A stretch of DNA of 64,000 bases from Mesorhizobium sp. M2D.F.Ca.ET.226.01.1.1. GTDB lineage: Bacteria > Pseudomonadota > Alphaproteobacteria > Rhizobiales > Rhizobiaceae. The notes under the pieces were generated by a model that saw nothing but the letters and a program-made list of their open reading frames with translations, was not told where the DNA came from and searched no databases. The position numbers and the translations under genes are program-made. The stretch covers positions 1 through 64,000 of the forward strand of contig NZ_RZOY02000003.1 of the NCBI RefSeq assembly GCF_004022705.2. Direction: 5' to 3'. How positions within the stretch are numbered: position 1 is the first letter of the stretch; the number at the start of each line of letters is the position of its first letter. This document shows positions 34,012 through 42,690 of this stretch, piece by piece.

Positions 34012-34380
34012 TTGTTACTGAGGCACCCGCACAACACCGAGGACTGCCGAGCCGTGTCGGAAATCCTGCAACGGGTCGGCGACAAATGGACCGTGCTCGT
34101 CGTCGGCAAGCTCGGCGGCGGAGCGATGCGGTTCAATGAATTGCGCGCCGCCGTCGGCGGCATTTCGCAGAAGATGCTGACTACCACCTTGCGCGGTCTG
34201 GAACGCGACGGCTTCGTCACGCGCAAGGTGTTTCCGACCATCCCGCCACGCGTCGATTACGAGCTGACCGAGCTCGGCCACGAGCTGCTCGTGCCGGTCG
34301 GCGCGCTCGGCGAATGGGCGCGCAAGAATACAAATCGGGTCCGCGAAGCACGCGCCAAATTCGACAGCCAGCAAGCCTGA
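34012..34380 (+). CDS. HxlR-family transcriptional regulator (electrophile/quinone-type)
   Basis: 122 residues. It has the single winged helix typical of short HxlR proteins: DCRAVSEILQRVGDKWTVLVVGKLGGG, then MRFNELRAAVGGISQKMLTTTLRGLERDGFV and VDYELTELGHEL. C12 precedes the first helix, the usual redox-sensing position. The start is TTG at 34012, supported by AAGGAGG (33998-34004) seven bases upstream. It is divergent from the FMN reductase gene and is likely its repressor. Confidence 0.9.
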   Translation: MLLRHPHNTEDCRAVSEILQRVGDKWTVLVVGKLGGGAMRFNELRAAVGGISQKMLTTTLRGLERDGFVTRKVFPTIPPRVDYELTELGHELLVPVGALGEWARKNTNRVREARAKFDSQQA

Positions 34381-34868
34381 AACCCTTGTAGTTCAAAGGT
34401 TTCTGAACCATTGGATGAACCGTGGGGCTCGGCGCCGGGCCTGTTGTGCCTTCCGGCTTTGACCGGATTTGCTGCGGCTCCGCAGCCAGCTTCGCAGGTG
34501 TCTGCGTACATGCGTCTCGATAGGGATGACTGCCTTTAGCCGACCACCGATCAGGCGCTTGGAATGGCGCGGCTGCAGCACGTCATCGAGCAGCTTTCCA
34601 ACTGCACCGGCCTCCTGTCCACAGCCTTCAGACCCCTCGTGCACGCGACGCGCGGAAGGTCTTTCCTGACCTCAATATAGGCTGTTGTGCCAAGCAGGAG
34701 ACCAGTGCAATAAGGGCTGCCACCAGCCAGCCGTTCAGCATGTGTTGACGCATTGTCTTTCCCCCGCGCCCCCAAGGTGGAGCGCGAAGGCAACCATTGG
34801 ATGTCGCGGAGCGCATCTGCCGCGCTGGCGTTGTTACAAAACCCAGGACTGTGAGAATCGCGGACCCG
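34381..34868. other. 488-base gap with no convincing gene
   Basis: No domain-bearing frame is present. The one candidate is a 41-residue minus-strand peptide at 34628-34753 with a lipoprotein-like N-terminus (MLNGWLVAALIALVSCLAQQ) and a GGGGGAAAG tract upstream. It could be a small envelope peptide but could equally be chance. No repeat or terminator was recognised. Confidence 0.4.
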
Positions 34869-35264
34869 TCAGCTCTCGGCCGGAACCGGCTTTGGCTTGC
34901 CCTCGCCGTCGAGCGCCACCATGACGAAATCGGCATGGGTGACCTTCTCCATCAGGTCGGAAAGATAGCGTTGCGCCCAGGCCTCGACCTTAAGCACCAT
35001 CGAGGTGCGGCCGACACGCTCGACATGGGTGTAGATGCAGAGCGTGTCGCCGATCTTCATCGGCTTGGCGAAGGACATCTCCTTGACCGCGGCGGTGACC
35101 ACGCGCCCCTTGGCGCGCTCGGCGGCGCGGATGCCGCAGGCAAGGTCCATCTGCGCCATAACCCAGCCGCCAAAGATGTCGCCGGCCGCATTGGCGTCGG
35201 AGGGCATTGCGAGCGTCCTCAAGGTGAGATCGCCAAGCGGTTTTCCATCCGCGTAATGCACCAT
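34869..35264 (-). CDS. Acyl-CoA thioesterase, YciA-type hotdog protein
   Basis: 131 residues. A hotdog fold with the acyl-CoA thioesterase signature: LRTLAMPSDANAAGDIFGGWVMAQMDLACG (about 17-46) contains the catalytic Asp and Asn region, and VTAAVKEMSFAKPMKIGDTL forms the second strand block. It hydrolyses short to medium acyl-CoA. The start at 35264 (MVHYADGKPLGDL) fits the family; the frame extends 175 codons further upstream but only into the divergent VOC gene. It is divergent from that VOC protein. Confidence 0.9.
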   Translation of the reverse strand: MVHYADGKPLGDLTLRTLAMPSDANAAGDIFGGWVMAQMDLACGIRAAERAKGRVVTAAVKEMSFAKPMKIGDTLCIYTHVERVGRTSMVLKVEAWAQRYLSDLMEKVTHADFVMVALDGEGKPKPVPAES

Positions 35265-35399
35265 GCCGGAATCCTCCCCTGAAGCGATCGTCTCATCCCC
35301 GTAGCGTCGCTCCCTCCACCCGTCAACGCGTGCGCACCGATGACAGTCGGTGCTTTCGCTCCTAGGCTGTGTCGACAGAACGGCCTGCGGGGGGAGGAA

Positions 35400-35780
35400 T
35401 TGGCTTTGTCGCTCAATCGCATCGTCCTTTACGTTAGAAACGTCGAAGCGGCCGTGGCCTTTTACGAAAGGCATTTTGGCTTCCAAGCGCATCGCGAACA
35501 GGGCGACAGGATCGTCGAACTGACCAATCAAGCCGGAGGTGCAAGCCTCATGCTCCACCTGGCGGCCAAGGGACAGAAAACAGGACAATCGACCGTCAAG
35601 TTGGTCTTCGATGTCGAGGACGTCGAAGCCTTTGCCGCAAGCAGCGCAAAGGAAGGACTGGAGTTCGGCGCCCTGCACAGGGCCGACGGCTATGTCTTCG
35701 CCAATACCCGCGATCCCAGTGACAAGCCGATATCGATTTCGAGCCGCGCCTTTCGCAAAAGCGACAGTACCGCCGGTTGA
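35400..35780 (+). CDS. VOC-family (glyoxalase/dioxygenase-fold) protein
   Basis: 126 residues. Two beta-alpha-beta-beta-beta modules: LNRIVLYVRNVEAAVAFYERHFGF, then STVKLVFDVEDVEAFAASSAKEG. The closing YVFANTRDPSDKPISI replaces the usual DPDGN. The metal ligands are not clearly conserved, so the enzyme class is open. The start is TTG at 35400, chosen because GGGGAGG lies seven bases upstream; an ATG 20 codons earlier has no ribosome site. Confidence 0.8.
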   Translation: MALSLNRIVLYVRNVEAAVAFYERHFGFQAHREQGDRIVELTNQAGGASLMLHLAAKGQKTGQSTVKLVFDVEDVEAFAASSAKEGLEFGALHRADGYVFANTRDPSDKPISISSRAFRKSDSTAG

Positions 35781-35890
35781 GCACAAAGGCACCGGTCGCT
35801 TTTTTCACAAGCCATGCCGGAAGGTCCGGCGACGACGTGAACCGGCAATGTCTAGGCTAGGCCGCGAATTTCGGAGCGCGCCCGCCCACC

Positions 35891-37507
35891 ATGCAGACTT
35901 ATGATTTCATCATCGTCGGCTCCGGCTCGGCCGGCTCGGTCGTTGCCGACAGACTGTCGGCTTCGGGCCGTTTCTCAGTGCTGGTACTGGAGGCCGGCGG
36001 GACCGATCGGCGCTTCTACGTCCAGATGCCGCTCGGCTACGGCAAGACATTTTTCGACCCGGCCGTCAACTGGAACTACAAGGCCGAGCCGGATCCCGGC
36101 TTCGGCAACAATGCCGATCACTGGCCGCGCGGCAAGCTGCTCGGCGGATCGAGCTCGATCAACGCCATGGTCTTCATCCGCGGCGCGCGCGAGGATTTCG
36201 ATGCCTGGGCCGCCGCCGGCAATCCGGGCTGGAGCTACGACGACCTCCTGCCCTCCTTCAAGGCGATGGAAGACAATGCGGCCGGCGCCGATCAATGGCG
36301 CGGCGTCGGCGGACCGCTGCACGTCACCGATTGTTCGCGCGCCGTGCATCCGCTGACCAAGCGCTATCTGGCGGCCGCCGAACAGGCCGGTCTGCCGTTC
36401 AACCCGGACTTCAACGGTGCCTCCCAGGAGGGCGTTGGCATCTACCAGATCACGACCAAGAACGGCCGCCGCATGTCGGCCGCCCGCGCCTTCCTGCGGC
36501 CGGCGATGAAACGCGCTAACGTGCGCGTCGAGACCAACGCGCTGGCGACGAAGATCCTGTTCGACGGCAAGCGCGCCGTCGGCGTCGAATATGAACAGAA
36601 CGGCGAGACCAAGACGGCGCGCGCCGGCCGCGAGGTGATCCTCTCGGGCGGCTCGATCAACTCACCGCAGCTGCTGCAGCTGTCCGGTGTCGGCCCCGCT
36701 GCGCTGCTTGGCGATCTCGGCATCCCGGTTGTCCACGCCAACGACAATGTCGGGGCCAATCTGCAGGACCATGTCGGCATCAACTACACCTTCAAGGGCA
36801 AGCTGCCGACGCTGAACCAGATCCTGCGGCCCTGGTGGGGCAAGCTGCTGGTCGGCATGCAATACATCCTGCTGCGTTCCGGTCCGCTGTCGCTGTCGAT
36901 GAACAATGCCGGCGGCTTCTTCCGCACCGACCCGTCAATGACGCGGCCGAACATGCAGCTCTATTTCCAGGCCTTCTCGACCGTCATTCCAAAGAGCGGC
37001 GAGCGCCCGATCCTGACGCCCGACCCCTGGCCCGGTTTCTCGATCGGCCTGTCCAACTGTCGCCCGTCGAGCCGCGGCGAGATCATGATCCGCTCGAAAA
37101 GCGCGCGGGACTATCCTCGGATCACCCCGAATGCCTATTCGACCAACGCCGATGTGGACGAGATGCTGGCGGCGGTGAAGTTCGTGCGTAAGATCGCCGC
37201 GATGCCGGCCATGGCCGAGATCATCGAGGAAGAGGTGCTACCCGGACCGTCGATCCAGTCGGACGCCGACCTCATCCAGGATTTCAGGAAACGCTCGGGC
37301 ACCGTCTACCACCCGGTCTCGACCTGCCGCATGGGACCGGACGCCGCGCGCGCCGTCGTCGATCCGCGGCTGAAGGTGCATGGGCTGGAAGCCTTACGCG
37401 TCATCGACGCTTCGATTTTCCCCGACAACATCACGGGCAACACCAACGCCGCCTCGATCCTGACCGGATGGAAAGGCGCCGACCTGGTTCTGGAGGATCA
37501 CAAATGA
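35891..37507 (+). CDS. GMC-family FAD-dependent oxidoreductase (choline/alcohol dehydrogenase type)
   Basis: 538 residues. The FAD ADP-binding fold is IIVGSGSAGSVVADRLS (7-23) with an acidic turn VLEAGG. GMC signature 1 is GGSSSINAMVFIRG, signature 2 is GGSINSPQLLQLSGVGP, and the C-terminal active-site region is YHPVSTCRMGPDAARAVVDP, containing the catalytic histidine, with NTNAAS. It oxidises a primary alcohol, polyol or sugar to the carbonyl. The enolase-superfamily gene overlaps it by ATGA, so the product probably feeds the next two enzymes. Confidence 0.92.
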   Translation: MQTYDFIIVGSGSAGSVVADRLSASGRFSVLVLEAGGTDRRFYVQMPLGYGKTFFDPAVNWNYKAEPDPGFGNNADHWPRGKLLGGSSSINAMVFIRGAREDFDAWAAAGNPGWSYDDLLPSFKAMEDNAAGADQWRGVGGPLHVTDCSRAVHPLTKRYLAAAEQAGLPFNPDFNGASQEGVGIYQITTKNGRRMSAARAFLRPAMKRANVRVETNALATKILFDGKRAVGVEYEQNGETKTARAGREVILSGGSINSPQLLQLSGVGPAALLGDLGIPVVHANDNVGANLQDHVGINYTFKGKLPTLNQILRPWWGKLLVGMQYILLRSGPLSLSMNNAGGFFRTDPSMTRPNMQLYFQAFSTVIPKSGERPILTPDPWPGFSIGLSNCRPSSRGEIMIRSKSARDYPRITPNAYSTNADVDEMLAAVKFVRKIAAMPAMAEIIEEEVLPGPSIQSDADLIQDFRKRSGTVYHPVSTCRMGPDAARAVVDPRLKVHGLEALRVIDASIFPDNITGNTNAASILTGWKGADLVLEDHK

Positions 37508-38718
37508 AAATCACCGACGTAAAGACCTGGGTTGTTGGCAACCCGCCGCCCGGCATCGGCGGCAAGTATTTCATCTTCGTCAAGCTCACCACCGACGGCG
37601 GTGTGGTCGGCTATGGCGAGGCCTACAACGCAACGTTTTCGGCGCATGTCACCGCCAGGATGATCGAGGACATGGCTGAGCGCTATCTCGTCGGCCGCGA
37701 TCCGCACGACATCGAGAACCTCTTCCGACGCGCCTATTCCTCCGGCTTCACCCAGCGCCCCGACGTGTCCGGCATGGGCTGCTTCTCGGCGCTGGAAATG
37801 GCCTGCTGGGACATCATCGGCAAGGAGGCGGACAAGCCGGTCTACAAGCTGCTCGGTGGCCAGGTGCACGAGACGCTACGCTCCTACACCTATCTCTACC
37901 CGCACACCGGCAGCGTCCATTCCGAGGACGCGCCGAGCGGCAGGAACGTCTACAACGATCCCGAGATGGCGGCCGCCTGCGCGCTCGAATATGTCGAGCA
38001 GGGTTTCAATGCCGTCAAGCTCGATCCGGCCGGGCCTTACACGGCCTTTGACGGCCACCAGCCGCGGCTGCTCGACATCGACGTTTCCGTCAGCATGATC
38101 AAGGCGATCCGCGAGGCGGTCGGCAGCCGCGCCGATATCCTGTTCGGCACGCACGGCCAGTTCACCGCCTCCGGCGCGCTGCGCCTCGCCCGCGCCATCG
38201 AGCCATACGATCCGCTGTGGTTCGAGGAGCCGGTGCCCCCGGACATGCCGGAAGTCATGGCGCAGGTTGCTCGCGGCACCTCGATCCCGATCGCCACCGG
38301 CGAACGGCTGACGACGAAATTCGAGTTCGCCCGCGTCATCGAGAACCGCGCCGCGACCATCCTGCAGCCGGACCTCGGCCGCTCCGGCGGCATTCTTGAG
38401 ACCAAGAAGATTGCCGCCATGGCCGAGGCCTACCACATCCAGGTCGCGCCGCATTGCTATTGCGGCCCGATCGTTGGAGCCGCCAACATCCAGCTGGCCG
38501 TCACGTTGCCCAACTTCCTCATCCTGGAATCGCTGAAGCAGTGGGATGGTTTTCACGCCACGCTGCTCAAGAAGAAGATCGAATGGCAGGACGGCAACGT
38601 CATTCCGTCGAAGGAGCCTGGCCTCGGGGTCGAGCTCAACGAGGAAGTCTGCGACGCGCATCCCTATAGCGGCAAGGACCTGCATCTGCAGATGATGCAG
38701 ACGCCGTTGATGCCGTGA
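37504..38718 (+). CDS. Enolase-superfamily sugar-acid dehydratase (mandelate racemase / galactonate dehydratase type)
   Basis: 404 residues. An N-terminal capping domain (about 1-125) and a TIM-barrel (about 130-385). Barrel motifs seen are FNAVKLDPAGPY, ILFGTHGQF, LWFEEPVPPD, ATGERL, ILQPDLGRSGG and VAPHCYCGP. Second and third metal glutamates are in FEEP and GERL. The strand that normally carries the first carboxylate and the general acid (DFHG in galactonate dehydratases) reads GTHG, so the His is kept but the Asp is not. It probably dehydrates an aldonic acid; substrate unknown. The start at 37504 overlaps the GMC stop. Confidence 0.88.
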   Translation: MKITDVKTWVVGNPPPGIGGKYFIFVKLTTDGGVVGYGEAYNATFSAHVTARMIEDMAERYLVGRDPHDIENLFRRAYSSGFTQRPDVSGMGCFSALEMACWDIIGKEADKPVYKLLGGQVHETLRSYTYLYPHTGSVHSEDAPSGRNVYNDPEMAAACALEYVEQGFNAVKLDPAGPYTAFDGHQPRLLDIDVSVSMIKAIREAVGSRADILFGTHGQFTASGALRLARAIEPYDPLWFEEPVPPDMPEVMAQVARGTSIPIATGERLTTKFEFARVIENRAATILQPDLGRSGGILETKKIAAMAEAYHIQVAPHCYCGPIVGAANIQLAVTLPNFLILESLKQWDGFHATLLKKKIEWQDGNVIPSKEPGLGVELNEEVCDAHPYSGKDLHLQMMQTPLMP

Positions 38719-39632
38719 CCCTCGCTTACGCCTTCATCGGCCTCGGCCATCTCGGCGGCAACCTTGCCGCCAGCCTGCTGCGCAACGGCTTTGTCGTCAC
38801 CGTCTTCGACCGCGACCCGGCGGCGGTGGAGCGCCTCGTCGCGCTAGGTGCCATTGCGGCGGGCAGCCCGGCGGAGGCCGCCGCTCGTGCCGGCAATGCG
38901 ATCACCTGCCTGCCCTCGCCAAAGGTCTGCGAAGCGGTGCTCGCCGGCCCGGACGGACTGCTCCAGGGCCTACCCGCGGGAGGCACCTGGATCGAGATGT
39001 CGACCAATGGCCGCGACGAGATTGTACGGCTCGCCGCGCTTGCTTCGGCCAAGGGCATCGAGACGCTCGAATGCCCGGTCACCGGCGGCGTGCATCTGGC
39101 AGCGGCAGGCAAGATCACCGCTCTCGTCGGCGGTGACGCCGCGCTCTATGAACGCCATCGCCCAGCGATCGAAGCGATGTGCGCAAAATCCTTCCTGATG
39201 GGCCCGATCGGCTCGGCGGCGGTGATCAAGGTCATCACCAACATGCTGGCCTTCATCCATCTGGTCGCCGCCGGCGAAGCGCTGATGCTGGCGAAGCAAG
39301 GCGGGCTTGACCTTGCTCAGGCCTACCACGCCATCGTCGCCTCATCCGGCAACAGCTTTGTCCACGAGACCGAAAGCCAGCTCGTGCTCAACGGCTCCTA
39401 CGACATCGGCTTCACCATGGACCTGGCGCTGAAGGACCTTGGCTTCGCGCTCGCCATGGGCCGGGATTTCGGCGCGCCGCTCGATCTGGCGTCACGCGTC
39501 AACGCGATCTTCGAGGAAGGCAAGCGCGCCTATGGCGGCGACGCCTGGTCGACGCAGATCGTCAAGCTGCTCGAGGATGCGGTCGGCACGGAGCTTCGCG
39601 CGCCAGGCTTCCCGGCCAAGCTCGAATTGTAA
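38715..39632 (+). CDS. 3-Hydroxyisobutyrate-dehydrogenase-family oxidoreductase
   Basis: 305 residues. The Rossmann N-terminal domain has GLGHLGGNLAASLLRNGF (8-25) and FDRDP; the substrate motif CPVTGGVHLAAAGKIT and the catalytic lysine in VIKVITNML follow, then a helical C-terminal domain. It oxidises a beta-hydroxyacid with NAD(P). The GTG start at 38715 overlaps the previous stop (GTGA). It is third gene of GMC-enolase-dehydrogenase, consistent with stepwise oxidation and dehydration of one sugar-derived substrate. No transporter or regulator is adjacent. Confidence 0.9.
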   Translation: MTLAYAFIGLGHLGGNLAASLLRNGFVVTVFDRDPAAVERLVALGAIAAGSPAEAAARAGNAITCLPSPKVCEAVLAGPDGLLQGLPAGGTWIEMSTNGRDEIVRLAALASAKGIETLECPVTGGVHLAAAGKITALVGGDAALYERHRPAIEAMCAKSFLMGPIGSAAVIKVITNMLAFIHLVAAGEALMLAKQGGLDLAQAYHAIVASSGNSFVHETESQLVLNGSYDIGFTMDLALKDLGFALAMGRDFGAPLDLASRVNAIFEEGKRAYGGDAWSTQIVKLLEDAVGTELRAPGFPAKLEL

Positions 39633-39651
39633 TCCGGCAAAAATTTTAGCC

Positions 39652-39714
39652 AGCTATTTCAACCAGCTGGCCTTACCAGCTGAATCAAGCCCTCAGCCAG
39701 TTGATTCAACCTCT
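39652..39714. repeat. Iterated CCAGCTG / TCAACC short repeats
   Basis: Four near copies of a CAGCTG or CAGTTG core with nearby TTCAAC / TGAATCAA fill the space between the two convergent stops. Adjacent inverted copies could form a cloverleaf-like hairpin. No T-run follows. Confidence 0.5.
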
Positions 39715-40644
39715 CAAGGTCAGCGCGCCGGGCAGGATCTCGAAAGTCGCCGGAATCCGTCCCGGCGATTCGCCGTCTATGTCGACCAGCGCGCTGTTCT
39801 TCTCGACATCACCCAACGGCTCGACCAGCACCTTGCGGCCGCGCAGGATGGTGATCGCCGGATGGTCGCGGTGCCGGCCGCCATAGAGCAGGCGAATGTC
39901 CCTTATCAGGCCGAGCTTGCCGGCGGCGCGCAGGATGACGATGTCGAACTGGCCGTCGGCGAGCTCGGCGTCCGGCGCGATCATCATGCCGCCGCCGAAG
40001 AATTTTCCGTTGGCGACCGCCACCAGCGCCATGCGCGCCTCGATCGGCTCGCCATCGTCGATGGTGATCCTGACGTCCTGGAAACGGTAGCGGATGAACT
40101 CCAGCACCGTGCGCCAAAAGAACAGCGCCTTGGCCGAGATCCTGCCCTTGCGCTTGTCGGCATTGACGGCGCGATCCGTCGCGCCGGACAGACCGATGCC
40201 GGCGACGTTGATGAAATGGCGGCTGGCCAGCGCGCCGTGGTCGTCAATGTAGCAGATCCGGCCGGCATCGATCTTCCGGCTCTCGGTATCGGCGATCCGC
40301 TTCAGCGTGGCGTCTATGCCGCGCGGCAAATTGAGCCCGCGTGCGAAGTCGATGCCGGTGCCGCAGGGCAGAAGTCCAAGCGCACTTTCCTGGCCGGTCT
40401 CATGCTGCGCCTGCAGCAACCCGTCCGCCACCTCGCTGGCGGTGCCGTCGCCGCCCGCCGCAATCACCAGATCGCATCCGCCGGCGGCGAGGTCGATCGC
40501 CAGCCGCTCCGCGTCGCCGCTGGTTTGCGTCTCGCGCAGGTCGAAGTCGCCGAAATGCCTGTTGAGTGACGCCGCCACCTCCGTCCAGCGCCGCTTGAGC
40601 TTGCCGCCGCCGGCTATCGGATTGAGAACCACCCCGACCTTCAA
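39706..40644 (-). CDS. Diacylglycerol-kinase-catalytic-domain lipid kinase
   Basis: 312 residues. The DAGK catalytic domain covers about 3-130, with the nucleotide loop VVLNPIAGGGKLKRR (4-18), AAGGDGTASEVADGLL and LGLLPCGTGIDFARGLNL. The C-terminal beta-sandwich follows (about 150-310). It phosphorylates diacylglycerol or a related lipid, or a sphingoid base. The start is TTG at 40644, set by GGGGGAGG upstream; the frame is open for a further 87 codons but that stretch holds repeated AKEFGPAKKFGLAK and looks non-coding. It is convergent with the dehydrogenase operon. Confidence 0.87.
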   Translation of the reverse strand: MKVGVVLNPIAGGGKLKRRWTEVAASLNRHFGDFDLRETQTSGDAERLAIDLAAGGCDLVIAAGGDGTASEVADGLLQAQHETGQESALGLLPCGTGIDFARGLNLPRGIDATLKRIADTESRKIDAGRICYIDDHGALASRHFINVAGIGLSGATDRAVNADKRKGRISAKALFFWRTVLEFIRYRFQDVRITIDDGEPIEARMALVAVANGKFFGGGMMIAPDAELADGQFDIVILRAAGKLGLIRDIRLLYGGRHRDHPAITILRGRKVLVEPLGDVEKNSALVDIDGESPGRIPATFEILPGALTLRG

Positions 40645-41047
40645 GCTGACCTCCCCCGAGGCAAGTCGCGCAAAAATGCGCGGCGAAGTCCCGCTGGCGC
40701 CCAACGTCTTTGCCAGCCCAAACTTCTTTGCCGGCCCAAACTCTTTTGCCGACATTGAAACGCGGACCGGGCGGCGGGGCAAGGCTCCGGCATCCAAAGG
40801 TCGCCAAAAAAGGCGGGGCAGGCTGTCTAAGCGGTTCGGCAGTCGAATTCCGGGGCTTTTGCCAGTGGTCCCCGATAATCCCGCTATCCACAGGGCCGCC
40901 GACATTCCCTGAACCGCTTACCCGGCGTACATTCAACCCATCTCAGGCGGCTACCGAACGCCCCAGCCGAAAGGCAAAAGCGCAAGGCGGATTTCCTGAG
41001 GCCCGTACGGCCCGGAACGAAAGCAGGTTCGCCTGCTGGAGGGAAGG

Positions 41048-41284
41048 ATGCCGAGACCTACGGGTGCCGCGGAAAGCGTGCCAACGCCGACGGCGGACCG
41101 ATGCTGCCATGAAGGCCGGGAAAAACCTTCGATGGCACGCTGGGCGAAGCCCGCAAGGGTGGAGATCGGCGTGGTCTGGAACGGGCGCTGCCTTCGGGTG
41201 GCGACTGGCAGGACCGTCAAAATCAAGGCTGGCCTGGCGCGACGACTTTACGGAAGTTGCTGCCTTGACTGGTTCCTGATCTGA
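41048..41284 (+). CDS. Possible 78-residue basic protein, or part of a small RNA gene
   Basis: In the 846-base space between the lipid kinase and the next gene, a frame with GGAGGGAAGG right before its ATG ends 1 base into a strong terminator. The peptide is basic and Cys-rich (ADRCCHEG, YGSCCLDWFLI) without a known domain. Another frame is open over the same DNA. A hairpin AGCAGG-TTCG-CCTGCT (about 41021-41036) precedes the ribosome site. The stretch from about 40960 to 41326 could therefore be a leader and small gene or a structured RNA. 40645-40960 shows only the TTTGCC..CCCAAAC short direct repeats near 40712-40750. Confidence 0.35.
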   Translation: MPRPTGAAESVPTPTADRCCHEGREKPSMARWAKPARVEIGVVWNGRCLRVATGRTVKIKAGLARRLYGSCCLDWFLI

Positions 41285-41326
41285 CAGGGAGGCGCTGGGA
41301 GAAATCCCAGCGCCGACTGTCTTTTT
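41283..41326 (+). terminator. Strong intrinsic terminator
   Basis: Outer stem GACAG/CTGTC (41283-41287 with 41317-41321) and inner perfect ten-bp stem GGCGCTGGGA/TCCCAGCGCC (41291-41300 with 41305-41314), GAAA tetraloop, then five T. It shows that something is transcribed rightward into it from about 41000. Confidence 0.85.
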
Positions 41327-41490
41327 GGGACGGCCAGGCCTGCCTGAGGCATTTCGGTCACAGTCGCCGCCTAAGCAACCTTCGGAAACGTCCCGTCATC
41401 CACATTTCACAATCGCGGCCAAATCCCGCCTTGTTCGGCATTGATTGATGCAAGTGCGGAACGGGTAGCGATTTTCGAAGGGACAAGACC

Positions 41491-42006
41491 GTGATCAAGA
41501 CCGCCCTTGTCGCCATGACCATCGTCGGCTGCGACTGCGACGCGAAGCTCTGCGAATATATCGGCGAGACGCCGGCCAAATGGGCGACGATCGCCGACTG
41601 CGAAGCGGCGATGAAGAGCCAGATGCTGCACCAGCGCAATTTCAACTATCCGCTGGTTTCCGGCATCTGCCGCGTCAAAGGCTCGGCTTCTTCTTCCGAG
41701 CTGGCGGCGAAAGCTTCGAAGCCCGATCTGAAGCCCACCAACCGCGTCGTCGAAACCATCGCCCCGCTGCCGCCCGAGCTCGACCATCGCCCGAGCGTTC
41801 CGGTGGGCGCAACGGTGACCGCCAGCGAGACAGAGGCCGCGAAGCCCGTCGCCTTCGATGGATCGGTCGATGGCGGCCGCGCCATGCTTTACCGCAGCAA
41901 GGCCGGCTATGCCGTGGTCAAGACCGACCTCAGTCGCGCCGCCGGCGCGACGGTGGACGCGGCAAAGCGCTCGGCAAGCTGGCTGGCCGGCCTGACCGGT
42001 CTGTAA
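41491..42006 (+). CDS. Hypothetical protein with N-terminal cysteine cluster
   Basis: 171 residues beginning at GTG 41491. A short hydrophobic start (MIKTALVAMTIVGC) leads into CDCDAKLCEYIGETPAKWATIADCEAAMKSQ, i.e. five cysteines in the first 60 residues, then a low-complexity linker and a C-terminal segment with AMLYRSKAGYAVVKTDL. It may be secreted with disulfides. No family recognised. It is followed 198 bases later by another exported small protein. Confidence 0.7.
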   Translation: MIKTALVAMTIVGCDCDAKLCEYIGETPAKWATIADCEAAMKSQMLHQRNFNYPLVSGICRVKGSASSSELAAKASKPDLKPTNRVVETIAPLPPELDHRPSVPVGATVTASETEAAKPVAFDGSVDGGRAMLYRSKAGYAVVKTDLSRAAGATVDAAKRSASWLAGLTGL

Positions 42007-42204
42007 GCCAATCTAAGGTTTGATTTTCAGGGTCGCCCAGGATTTGTCGATCAGCGGCTGTTCTGTGGCATCGTCGAACGGTCGGCGCGGACCGATCAGC
42101 CTGACCCCTTGGCACTGGCGGCGGCGCGAGCTGCGGCTGCGATTGACAAGCCGACGCATTGCGGGAGGATAATGGGCAGGAAATCAATCGCCTTGGGGGG
42201 CTTC

Positions 42205-42687
42205 ATGATCTTTGCCATTCGCATCGCATTGTGCCTGTTTCTGGCATTCATCCCGTTGCAGGCACGGGCGCAAGGCGACGACAAGACGGTGATGATCGCC
42301 TCCGATGACGCCGAGATGGCCGCCGCGATCGCTAAGGCGCGGTCCAGCCTGGACGAATTCCTGGCTTTGTCCGACGCTCCGCCGCCGGGAACCGACAAGT
42401 ACAAGCTGAAGGTGATGATCATCGACGGAGACGCGAGGGAGCACTTCTGGGTCATCCCGTTCAAGCGGACCGCCACGGGCTTCGTCGGCATATTGGCCAA
42501 CGAGCCGGAACTCGTCCACAACGTGGTCCTCGGCCAGAACATCGAATTCACCCGGGACGATATTTCCGATTGGGGTTACACCAGGGACGGCCATCAGGTC
42601 GGCAGCTTCACCGTCTGCGTGATGTTCAAGAAGATGTCTAAGGAAGAGGCCGACCACGTGCGCGCCGCATATGGCTTCGATTGTTGA
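42205..42687 (+). CDS. Periplasmic DUF2314 (YegJ-type) protein
   Basis: 160 residues. A signal peptide MIFAIRIALCLFLAFIPLQARAQ is cleaved near residue 22. The domain contains KLKVMIIDGDAREHFWVIPF and FVGILANEPELVHNVVLGQNI, with ISDWGYTRDGHQVGSFTVCVMF, the conserved DUF2314 pattern (a WVxP-type core and DW..). Function unknown. The start at 42205 is preferred over one 32 codons upstream because it opens directly with the signal peptide. Confidence 0.8.
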   Translation: MIFAIRIALCLFLAFIPLQARAQGDDKTVMIASDDAEMAAAIAKARSSLDEFLALSDAPPPGTDKYKLKVMIIDGDAREHFWVIPFKRTATGFVGILANEPELVHNVVLGQNIEFTRDDISDWGYTRDGHQVGSFTVCVMFKKMSKEEADHVRAAYGFDC

Positions 42688-42690
42688 GCA

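Noticed and set aside
37876..38685. Minus-strand open frame over the enolase gene
   Set aside because: Shadow frame with Arg/Asp/Val bias and no motif.
40645..40905. Upstream 87-codon extension of the lipid kinase
   Set aside because: It contains tandem AKEFGPAKKFGLAK and no domain; the Shine-Dalgarno at the TTG start gives a family-length protein.
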